From the NCBI GenBank assembly GCA_030613445.1, contig JAUWLY010000152.1, positions 1 to 6,915 of the forward strand: a DNA stretch of 6,915 nt, read 5' to 3'. Source of the DNA: Candidatus Stahliibacteriota bacterium (GTDB lineage: Bacteria > Hydrothermota > Tepidihabitantia > SM23-42). Positions 1-6,229 of this stretch are shown one piece after another; positions within the stretch are counted from its first letter, which is position 1; each line of letters starts with the position of its first letter. A program made the position numbers and the translations under genes. The notes beneath the pieces are model-generated. The model was given only the letters and a program-made list of their open reading frames with translations. It was not told the DNA's origin and did not search any database.

Positions 1-223
1 AACTGGTACATAAATGGAAGGTCAAGGGCGGTATCGCTGCACATGCTGTGAGGTGGTAGAATTTATCTTCAGAAAACCATGGATCAGAATTATCGTGTAA
101 TACCGCAAGCATTTCCGGGGCTATATTGTATTCAGCTCGAGCTATTCTTAAAGATAAAGAAGTTACCTCTTGTGCAAATAGAAAAGATAGCAATACAAGA
201 ATACTGATAAAAAACCTATTCAT
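1..223 (-). CDS. Exported protein of unknown function, 5' part only (runs off the left edge)
   Basis: A minus-strand reading frame starts at ATG 223-221 and stays open for 74 codons to the window edge. An in-frame stop (TAA at 235-233) lies just upstream, so this ATG is the first possible start. The N-terminus is a clear signal peptide: MNR, then a hydrophobic core (FFISILVLLSFLF), then a likely cleavage after Ala17 (LFA|QEV). It has no lipobox cysteine there, so the product is probably secreted or periplasmic. The mature part contains a DPWFSEDKFYHLTACAAI stretch at residues 47-64. The D-K-x-x-H pattern loosely recalls YfiM/DUF2279-type envelope proteins, but this is a weak resemblance and I do not assign the family. 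No SD precedes the start, and a consensus promoter ends within a few bases of it. It is divergent from the pilus operon, so a functional link is not implied. The existence of the gene is fairly sure; its function is unknown. Confidence 0.7.
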   Translation of the reverse strand, partial: MNRFFISILVLLSFLFAQEVTSLSLRIARAEYNIAPEMLAVLHDNSDPWFSEDKFYHLTACAAIPPLTFHLCTS

Positions 224-231
224 TCCATAAA

Positions 232-259
232 ATTATAAGGATTAATGAAAAAGTGTCAA
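232..259 (-). promoter_or_regulatory. Consensus sigma70-type promoter for the minus-strand exported-protein gene
   Basis: Read on the minus strand, a perfect -35 box TTGACA (259-254) is followed after 16 bases by a perfect -10 box TATAAT (237-232). The expected transcription start is near 225, about 2 bases before the ATG at 223, so the mRNA would have almost no leader. This matches the absence of an SD. The promoter is read directly from sequence; the start site is an inference. Confidence 0.7.
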
Positions 260-281
260 GCCAGCAAGTGCAAATGAAGTC

Positions 282-309
282 TTGACAAGTTAAGATATTT
301 CACTATATT
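282..309 (+). promoter_or_regulatory. Sigma70-type promoter for the pil operon
   Basis: A perfect -35 box TTGACA (282-287) is followed after 16 bases by TATATT (304-309), one mismatch from the -10 consensus. This puts the transcript start near 316, about 4 bases before the pilB ATG at 320. A perfect TATAAT lies at 309-314 but would need a 21-base spacer and a start inside the coding sequence, so the 304-309 box is preferred. The -35 boxes of this and the divergent promoter form a 7-base inverted repeat (TGTCAAG at 254-260, CTTGACA at 281-287), and a shared regulator could bind between them. Confidence 0.6.
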
Positions 310-319
310 ATAATTAACT

Positions 320-2032
320 ATGAAATTAGGCGAATTATTGGTAAAGGCAGGTACCATTTCAGAAGATATGCTTGCTCAAGCTTTAGAGGCGCAGAAAAAA
401 GAGGGTACTCGACTTGGGACTACGTTAATAAATCTCGGTTATGTAAAAGAAGCCGATATGCTAACCCAACTTGCAAAACACTTTGGTGTTAGGTCAGTTG
501 ATTTGAGAAACACTGAACTTAATGAATCATTGTTAGAGTTAATCCCCGGCGACCTCGCCGGGAAGTATTTAATCGTACCAATCTCACGCATTGGACGTAC
601 GCTTACTATCGCAATGATCAACCCTGGTGACCTGGCGGCGATTGAGGATATCCAGTTTGCCACTGGTTTTGAGGTGAATGCGGTTGTTGCGGCTGAAGAT
701 GCTATACTGCAGATAGTGCAAGACCATTATAATGTTCAGAAAATGCTGTCTGATGTCATGTACGAGATAGAGATGGCGGATGAAGGTGAAACAAAAGTCA
801 AGATTGTTGACGAGAATGAGGCAGTCGAGGCCGCGGAAGCAGATTTATCGTCAGTTCAGGACGACAGTGATAGTGGACCAGCCCTTAAACTTGTCAGCAA
901 AATCATTACTGATGCAGTTGATATGAATGTGTCAGATGTACATATTGAGCCATATGAATCAGATATGAGGATACGCTTTCGTATTGATGGCATACTCCAT
1001 GAGATGTTGAAACCGCCAAAGCGGATGAACCGAGCTTTGGCGACAGTTATCAAAGTGATGGCAAAAATGAAGGTTGAAGAGAAGAGATTACCGCAAGACG
1101 GTCGAATTAAAGCAAAGATTCATAGCAAAATTATTGACATCCGCGTTGCGAGTGTGCCGACATTATTTGGCGAAAAGATTGCCCTGCGTATCCTGGACCG
1201 TTCAGCGATCCAGTTGAACCTCGATCTTTTAGGTTTTGATGAAGAAAACCTTAAGACACTGCGTAGTGCGATCAAGACACCTTATGGCATTGTTCTTGTT
1301 ACTGGGCCGACTGGTTCGGGTAAAACAACAACCCTGTATTCTGCCTTGACCGAGCTGAATGATACTGCCCTCAACATAATCACGGCTGAGGATCCAATTG
1401 AATACTCGCTGCACGGGATCAATCAGCTACAGGTTAACGAAAAGATCGGTTTAACCTTTGATTCCGCATTGCGTTCATATCTTCGACAGGATCCGAATAT
1501 CATAATGGTTGGTGAAATTCGAGATTTGAAAACTGCTCAAATATCAATTCGTGCATCGTTGACCGGACATCTTGTTTTATCTACGGTCCATACAAATTCA
1601 GCTGCTGCGACAGTGACCAGGTTGGTAAACATGAATGTTGAGCCCTTCTTGATCGCATCTACGGTATTGGCAATCGAGTCACAGAGACTGTTGAGAAAAG
1701 TCTGTAGTAAATGCCGGAAAGAAACGGAATATCCAGAAGAAGCGCTTATGGATGCTGGTCTTGAGCCGGGAAAGCTGGATTACCCTCTGTTCAAAGGAGA
1801 AGGTTGTGAGGACTGTCGGGGTACTGGCTACAAAGGAAGGATTGGCATTTTCGAAAACATGTTGATCAATGCTAGGGCGCGGGATTTGATCCTCAAGCAC
1901 GCAACGGCTGAAGAACTCCAGGTTGCTGCGATTGAAGACGGTATGGTTTGCCTTCGCGATTCAGCTCTTCGCAAGCTTGAACAGGGTCTTACGTCGATTG
2001 AAGAAGTGATCCGTGAGACAAAGGTGGTTTAA
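320..2032 (+). CDS. pilB: Type IV pilus extension ATPase PilB, first copy, with a c-di-GMP-binding-type MshEN N-terminus
   Basis: A hexameric cytoplasmic AAA-like ATPase that powers pilin polymerisation at the PilC platform. At 570 residues it has the usual PilB/GspE length. Residues 1-140 form the T2SSE_N/MshEN region. Two 24-residue motifs at 2-25 and 31-54 are separated by exactly five residues and keep G4, G11, L18, L22, Q25, G33, G40 and L51, the pattern of c-di-GMP-binding MshEN domains; the first motif begins with Lys instead of Arg. An acidic linker (about 148-186) joins the ATPase core. The core has Walker A GPTGSGKTT (329-337, K335), an Asp box with E357/D358, Walker B IIMVGEIRD with E399, a His box with H417 and H424, and a zinc-type tetracysteine C462/C465/C496/C499. 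An in-frame stop (TAA 311-313) just upstream fixes the start at 320; no SD is present and the transcript may be leaderless. The gene overlaps the second copy by one base. GspE of type II secretion is an alternative on sequence alone, but pilT and pilS next door favour T4P. Confidence 0.93.
   Translation: MKLGELLVKAGTISEDMLAQALEAQKKEGTRLGTTLINLGYVKEADMLTQLAKHFGVRSVDLRNTELNESLLELIPGDLAGKYLIVPISRIGRTLTIAMINPGDLAAIEDIQFATGFEVNAVVAAEDAILQIVQDHYNVQKMLSDVMYEIEMADEGETKVKIVDENEAVEAAEADLSSVQDDSDSGPALKLVSKIITDAVDMNVSDVHIEPYESDMRIRFRIDGILHEMLKPPKRMNRALATVIKVMAKMKVEEKRLPQDGRIKAKIHSKIIDIRVASVPTLFGEKIALRILDRSAIQLNLDLLGFDEENLKTLRSAIKTPYGIVLVTGPTGSGKTTTLYSALTELNDTALNIITAEDPIEYSLHGINQLQVNEKIGLTFDSALRSYLRQDPNIIMVGEIRDLKTAQISIRASLTGHLVLSTVHTNSAAATVTRLVNMNVEPFLIASTVLAIESQRLLRKVCSKCRKETEYPEEALMDAGLEPGKLDYPLFKGEGCEDCRGTGYKGRIGIFENMLINARARDLILKHATAEELQVAAIEDGMVCLRDSALRKLEQGLTSIEEVIRETKVV
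2020..2027 (+). promoter_or_regulatory. Shine-Dalgarno site for the second pilB
   Basis: AAAGGTGG lies inside the last codons of the first pilB, 4 bases before the ATG at 2032. With the TAATG overlap of stop and start (2030-2034) it supports translational coupling of the two ATPases. Confidence 0.6.
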
Positions 2033-3753
2033 TGGAAGAAAGACTTGCTTCATATTTAGTAAATAATGGTTTAATAACTGAAGATCAATTGCGCGAGGCC
2101 ATGCAGGAACGGCGTGAAACTGGACAGCGTTTGGTAAGTGTTCTGACCCGCCTTAAGATGATGTCGGAGAGTAAACTACTTGCACAATTGAGCAACCTTT
2201 ATAAAATGGAGGTTGTAGACCTTGATTACATTATCCCTGATAAAGATGTTCTTGAATTGATCCCAGCGGAAAAAGTGTACCATTATGAGGTATTGCCTAT
2301 TGACCGAAAAGGAAGATACCTGACCGTGGCAATGGTTGATCCGACCGACATAAGTGCGATAGAAGATTTGCGTTTCATTACGTCCATGGAAATAAATCCG
2401 GTGCTGGCCTCCGAATCTACGATTAGGGAAGCACTGGACCGTTACTACACGATGGAGAAGGGGATTGCTAAAGTAGCGGTTGAGACTGAAACTGGTGGAG
2501 CAAAGGAGTTGGGTTTTGAAGAGATGGAACTTCTCGAAACTGAATTCGTAGAAGAAATGGAGGAGACAAAACTCAGAGCTGATGCGGAAGGCGGACCAGT
2601 GATCAGGTTGGTCAATTTCTACATTGCTGATGCTGTAAAAAAAGAAGCATCAGATATTCATATCGAACCTTATGAGAAAGAAGTCAGAGTTCGTTTCAGA
2701 ATTGATGGTGTACTCCAAGGACAACAGGCGCCACCCCTGAATCTAAAATCAGGTATTCTGACCAGGTTAAAGCTCATGGCGAAGATGGATATCGCTGAAC
2801 ATAGATTGTGTCAGGATGGTCGTATCAATATCCTGGTCGGCGATAAGATGATTGACTTACGCGTTTCTGTGATCCCAACGCTGTACGGTGAAAAGATCGT
2901 TATGAGGATACTGGATCGGACTTCTTTAATGCTCGACCTTTCGAAACTTGGTTTTGCCCCGGACAATCTGAAGAAATTCTTAAAGGCGATCGAGAGTCCT
3001 TATGGCATAGTTCTTGTAACGGGTCCAACGGGTAGCGGTAAGACAACTACCCTTTATTCCACCCTTGCACGGTTAAACAAACCTAAACGTCAGATAATGA
3101 CAATTGAAGATCCAGTTGAGTACAATTTACACGGCATCAATCAAATTCAGGTTCATGAAGAGATTGGTTTGACCTTTGCCTCTGCATTGCGTTCTTTCTT
3201 ACGTCAGTCGCCGAATATAATACTGGTTGGTGAAATTCGTGATAATGAAACCGCGGAAATCGCCATAAGAGCGGCGCTGACCGGGCACTTAGTTTTTTCG
3301 ACGATCCACACCAATGATGCGCCGACAACAATTAACCGATTAGTCGATATCGGTATCAAACGTTATCTGGTGTCGAGTGCGATGGTTCTTATCCAAGCTC
3401 AACGTCTGGTTAGAAGAATTTGTTCTAAGTGTAAGGAGAAGATCAAGGTGAGCAAAGAGTTCCTTGAAGAAGCTCGCATACCTAAAGGTACTTTCCCTGA
3501 CAATACAGTTTACAAAGGCAAGGGTTGCAGTCACTGTAACCAGACCGGATATAAGGGCAGAGTTGGTCTTTATGAAGTAATGCCGATATCTCCGGAAATA
3601 AGACAAATGATACTAAAAGGCGCTTCTTCAGACGATATCGCTAAACAAGCGGTCAAAGAAGGTATGGCAACCCTGCGGGATGATGGAATGGAGAAGATCA
3701 GACAAGGTGTTACTACTGTTGAAGAACTAATGAGGGAGACTGCAGCATTTTAG
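2032..3753 (+). CDS. pilB: Type IV pilus extension ATPase PilB, second copy, with a degenerate MshEN N-terminus
   Basis: A second PilB/GspE-family hexameric ATPase, 573 residues, collinear with the first copy. Over residues 323-467 it shares 96 of 145 positions (about two thirds) with residues 321-465 of its neighbour. Walker A is GPTGSGKTT (331-339, K337), the Asp box has E359/D360, Walker B is IILVGEIRD with E401, the His box has H419/H426, and the tetracysteine is C464/C467/C499/C502, so ATP hydrolysis should be intact. Two things differ. The MshEN-type motifs keep their spacing (4-27 and 33-56) but have A6, R27, V35 and K42 where the motif wants Gly, Gln, Gly and Gly. The conserved RQDP just before Walker B reads RQSP (S393). 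The start uses an SD inside the upstream gene and a one-base overlap. It may be a co-subunit, a second extension motor, or a motor for a related secretion machine; the sequence does not decide. Confidence 0.92.
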   Translation: MEERLASYLVNNGLITEDQLREAMQERRETGQRLVSVLTRLKMMSESKLLAQLSNLYKMEVVDLDYIIPDKDVLELIPAEKVYHYEVLPIDRKGRYLTVAMVDPTDISAIEDLRFITSMEINPVLASESTIREALDRYYTMEKGIAKVAVETETGGAKELGFEEMELLETEFVEEMEETKLRADAEGGPVIRLVNFYIADAVKKEASDIHIEPYEKEVRVRFRIDGVLQGQQAPPLNLKSGILTRLKLMAKMDIAEHRLCQDGRINILVGDKMIDLRVSVIPTLYGEKIVMRILDRTSLMLDLSKLGFAPDNLKKFLKAIESPYGIVLVTGPTGSGKTTTLYSTLARLNKPKRQIMTIEDPVEYNLHGINQIQVHEEIGLTFASALRSFLRQSPNIILVGEIRDNETAEIAIRAALTGHLVFSTIHTNDAPTTINRLVDIGIKRYLVSSAMVLIQAQRLVRRICSKCKEKIKVSKEFLEEARIPKGTFPDNTVYKGKGCSHCNQTGYKGRVGLYEVMPISPEIRQMILKGASSDDIAKQAVKEGMATLRDDGMEKIRQGVTTVEELMRETAAF

Positions 3754-3775
3754 GTGCATGCTCTATGACTAATTT

Positions 3776-3783
3776 AAAGGAGG
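3776..3783 (+). promoter_or_regulatory. Shine-Dalgarno site for pilT
   Basis: AAAGGAGG ends 4 bases before the ATG at 3788. It selects that start over the in-frame ATG at 3800, which would give a protein four residues shorter. The 34-base gap after the second pilB shows no promoter, so pilT is probably co-transcribed. Confidence 0.8.
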
Positions 3784-3787
3784 CTAT

Positions 3788-4861
3788 ATGCCTGTAACTA
3801 TGAAACAACTTTTGGAAGAAATGGTTCAGAGAAATTCTACAGACTTGCATTTGACCACTGGAGCGCCACCTATGTATCGAATAGATGGTGATTTGGTACC
3901 AACCAATTATGAGATTTTGACCCCAGAATTGATCCAGAATCTGATATACAGTGTACTAAACGATCAACAGAAAAAGAAATTCGAGATGGAGTGGGAATTG
4001 GATTTTTCCTTTGGTATTGCAGGGTTATCGCGTTTTCGAGGTAATTGTTTTCAACAACGGGGTAGTGTTGCTGCAGCAATTCGAACCATTCCGTTTGAAA
4101 TAAGGGGGTTTAAAGAACTGGGAATTCCACTCGTTGTTCAGGAACTTGCCAATAGACCAAAAGGTTTAATACTCTGTACTGGCCCAACCGGAAGCGGAAA
4201 ATCAACGACCTTGGCAGCAGTGATTGATAAGGTGAATAGCGACCGTCGATGTCATATTGTGAGTGTCGAGGATCCAATCGAGTATCTATTCAGACACAAA
4301 AAGGCGATAATCAACCAGCGTCAAGTGGGTAGCGATACGAAATCTTTTGGCAATGCATTGAAATATGTTTTGCGTCAAGACCCCGATTGTGTTATGATTG
4401 GTGAGATGCGTGATCCGGAAACTATCAGCACGACGCTTACTATTGCCGAGACCGGTCATCTTACACTAGCTACCCTGCATACAAATTCATGTGCTGAGTC
4501 AATTCACCGTATCATTGACGTTTTTCCACCTCACCAGCAAGGTCAGGTCCGGTCACAGCTAGCTTTTGTGGTTGAAGGTGTCATTACTCAGCAGTTGATC
4601 CCTAAGATCGGTGGCGGACGGGTTCTCGCATGCGAAGTCATGGTCGCGACTCCGGCAATCCGTGCCCTTATCCGTGATGAGAAAGAACATCAGATTTACT
4701 CAACAATCCAGGCTGGCTTAAAATATGGCATGCAAACAATGAACCAGTCTTTGTTTAATTTATATGCAAAGCGAACGATTACATTGGAAACCGCGTTCGA
4801 TTATACACCAAACATAGAAGAATTTGAACATATGGTCGAGCAGAAGTCAGGCGGATTATGA
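3788..4861 (+). CDS. pilT: Type IV pilus retraction ATPase PilT
   Basis: A hexameric cytoplasmic ATPase that depolymerises the pilus, giving twitching motility and DNA uptake in organisms with T4P. At 357 residues it is the usual PilT length, and it lacks the long N-domain and the tetracysteine of PilB. The N-terminal PAS-like region opens with the PilT-type STDLHLTTGAPP (17-28). The core has Walker A GPTGSGKST (132-140, K138), an Asp box with E161/D162, Walker B VMIGEMRD (202-209, E206), and a His box with H224 and H231. The C-terminus carries AIRALIR (290-296), the counterpart of the AIRNLIR motif needed for retraction in studied PilT proteins, and GMQTMNQSL (314-322), also typical. The PilU paralogue is a possible alternative, but the AIRxLIR motif and the position between pilB and pilC favour PilT. 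All catalytic residues are present. Confidence 0.94.
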   Translation: MPVTMKQLLEEMVQRNSTDLHLTTGAPPMYRIDGDLVPTNYEILTPELIQNLIYSVLNDQQKKKFEMEWELDFSFGIAGLSRFRGNCFQQRGSVAAAIRTIPFEIRGFKELGIPLVVQELANRPKGLILCTGPTGSGKSTTLAAVIDKVNSDRRCHIVSVEDPIEYLFRHKKAIINQRQVGSDTKSFGNALKYVLRQDPDCVMIGEMRDPETISTTLTIAETGHLTLATLHTNSCAESIHRIIDVFPPHQQGQVRSQLAFVVEGVITQQLIPKIGGGRVLACEVMVATPAIRALIRDEKEHQIYSTIQAGLKYGMQTMNQSLFNLYAKRTITLETAFDYTPNIEEFEHMVEQKSGGL

Positions 4862-4900
4862 TAATTGTGGAATATAGAAGTTTCAGTCTAGAAACAATTA
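4862..4900 (+). repeat. Short inverted repeat in the pilT-pilC gap
   Basis: TAATTGT (4862-4868) and ACAATTA (4894-4900) are perfect 7-base inverted arms. A second, partly competing hairpin, GTTTC/GAAAC (4880-4884 and 4891-4895) with a 6-base loop, lies inside. The stems are AT-rich and have no following T-run, so this is not a convincing terminator. They might affect mRNA stability ahead of the pilC SD, or be chance in AT-rich DNA. Confidence 0.3.
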
Positions 4901-4910
4901 GTTTATAACA

Positions 4911-4921
4911 TAAGGAGGTGA
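4911..4921 (+). promoter_or_regulatory. Very strong Shine-Dalgarno site for pilC
   Basis: TAAGGAGGTGA is an 11-base perfect complement to the usual 16S rRNA 3' tail. Its GGAGG core ends 4 bases before the ATG at 4923. It fixes the pilC start and predicts efficient initiation. Confidence 0.85.
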
Positions 4922-4922
4922 A

Positions 4923-6128
4923 ATGCCAACTTTTGTCTGGAAAGGAAGAACTGCATCAGGAGCGTCAGCGAATGGTGAAATAACTGCAGGTTCTCAAGCC
5001 GATGTTGTTGCTGCACTGCGCCAGAAGAAGATCATTCCAACATCGATAAAACTCAAACAAGAGAAGAAAAAGTTAGAGTTGTTTGGCGGACGGGTTACAG
5101 GGCGTGCGCTGGCTATTTTTACTCGACAATTTTCGACCATGCTCAATGCAGGTCTTCCACTGCTCACGTGTCTTGAGATTCTCGGTAAGCAGACGGAAAG
5201 TCCTGCGCTGCGCAAAGTCTTGGCTGAGGTGAGAGGCGATGTTGAAGGTGGTTTGTCACTTGCTGACGCTTTGCGTCGACAACCAAAGGCTTTTGATAAC
5301 CTCTATGTGAATATGGTTGAGTCCGGTGAAACAGGCGGTGCCTTGGACGTCATCCTCATGCGTCTGGCAACATATTTAGAGAAGAGCGCGGCGCTGAAGC
5401 GGAAGATAAAAGGTGCGATGATCTATCCGGTCATTATTTCACTCGTTGCAGTAGGGGCTATTTCAGTAATGCTACTCTTTGTAATACCTATTTTCGCGCA
5501 GATGTTTGAAGGTGTGGGTGCAGAATTACCGGCGATGACACAATTGGTTATGGCAATGTCTAATTTTCTCCAGGTTGCGATAGTACCGTTAATAATTATT
5601 TTCATTGCCTTATTTACAATCCTCAGGCGCTGGCATAAAACTGAATCTGGTGCAAAGGTAATGGATCCTATATTCCTTAAGCTACCGGTCTTCGGTGATC
5701 TAAATAGAAAACAATCGATCGCTCGTTTCGCAAGAACCCTATCAACTCTGCTTTCCAGTGGTGTGCCCATTATTGATGCCTTAGAAATAACCGCGCGCAG
5801 TGCGGGGAACTGGGTTATCCAGGATGCCATTTTAAAGGCTCGAATCTCGATTAAGGGCGGTGAGAACATCGCTGATCCACTATCAAAGACAGCGGTTTTC
5901 CCACCGATGGTTACCCAAATGATTGCGATCGGTGAAGCGTCAGGTGGTCTGGACGATATGCTTGCTAAGGTTGCTGACTTCTATGATGATGAGGTCGATC
6001 AAGCAGTAGAGAATCTAACGGCTGCTCTTGAACCTCTGATCATGGTATTTTTAGGTGGGATAGTTGGATTTTTGGTAATTTCCATGTACCTGCCAATATT
6101 CCAGTTAGCCGGCACAATTACGGAATAA
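4923..6128 (+). CDS. pilC: Type IV pilus inner-membrane platform protein PilC
   Basis: Polytopic inner-membrane platform of the GspF/PilC family that the PilB and PilT motors act on during pilus assembly and disassembly. At 401 residues it is the standard length. The N-terminal cytoplasmic segment (1-60, starting PTFVWKGRTASG) is followed by two T2SSF repeats, about 66-189 and 269-391. The repeats share recognisable motifs: FTRQFSTMLNAGLPLL (66-81) with FARTLSTLLSSGVPII (269-284), and ESGETGGALD (133-142) with IGEASGGLDDML (336-347). Three membrane segments are visible at about 167-190, 216-235 and 371-394, as expected for the family. It follows pilT by 61 bases with an exceptionally strong SD and no obvious promoter, so it belongs to the same operon. 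GspF is the main alternative name, and gene context favours PilC. No disruption or missing region is seen. Confidence 0.94.
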   Translation: MPTFVWKGRTASGASANGEITAGSQADVVAALRQKKIIPTSIKLKQEKKKLELFGGRVTGRALAIFTRQFSTMLNAGLPLLTCLEILGKQTESPALRKVLAEVRGDVEGGLSLADALRRQPKAFDNLYVNMVESGETGGALDVILMRLATYLEKSAALKRKIKGAMIYPVIISLVAVGAISVMLLFVIPIFAQMFEGVGAELPAMTQLVMAMSNFLQVAIVPLIIIFIALFTILRRWHKTESGAKVMDPIFLKLPVFGDLNRKQSIARFARTLSTLLSSGVPIIDALEITARSAGNWVIQDAILKARISIKGGENIADPLSKTAVFPPMVTQMIAIGEASGGLDDMLAKVADFYDDEVDQAVENLTAALEPLIMVFLGGIVGFLVISMYLPIFQLAGTITE

Positions 6129-6147
6129 TCGTATAAGCAGACCATAA

Positions 6148-6191
6148 GTTTGTGTCTGAGTTTCTGGGCGCGGATAGCTCAACAGACAAAC
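6148..6191 (+). repeat. Imperfect inverted repeat between pilC and the sensor kinase gene
   Basis: GTTTGTGTCTG (6148-6158) pairs with CAGACAAAC (6183-6191) apart from a two-base GT bulge, and TGAG/CTCA (6157-6160 and 6178-6181) offers an alternative inner pairing. No T-run follows, so it is not a standard intrinsic terminator. It could be an attenuating or mRNA-processing hairpin separating the structural genes from the regulator, or an operator. The remaining gap DNA shows only an 8-base palindrome (ACATATGT, 6198-6205) and no convincing promoter. Confidence 0.35.
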
Positions 6192-6229
6192 GTCAGTACA
6201 TATGTTCTGATATGAATCGGGGCTAGGTA

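Noticed and set aside
309..314. Perfect TATAAT as the -10 box of the pil operon promoter
   Set aside because: It is 21 bases from the TTGACA at 282-287, too far for a standard sigma70 spacer, and would start transcription inside the coding region. TATATT at 304-309 fits better.
320..3753. The two ATPase genes as GspE of a type II secretion system
   Set aside because: The families overlap in sequence and both have the tetracysteine, but the adjoining pilT retraction ATPase and PilS-like kinase are T4P markers and no gsp genes are visible. It remains possible for one copy.
320..3753. Recent tandem duplication or assembly artefact producing two pilB copies
   Set aside because: The proteins differ strongly in the N-domain and linker and at many silent sites in the core, so this is an old paralogue pair and not a repeated stretch of assembly.
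5423..5869. 148-codon open frame on the minus strand inside pilC
   Set aside because: It lies wholly inside a gene with clear family motifs on the other strand and has no SD or recognisable domain, so it is a reading-frame shadow. The shorter minus-strand frames inside pilB, pilT and pilC were left out for the same reason.
6148..6205. Intrinsic terminator after pilC
   Set aside because: The stem is interrupted, the loop is long, and no run of T follows it.
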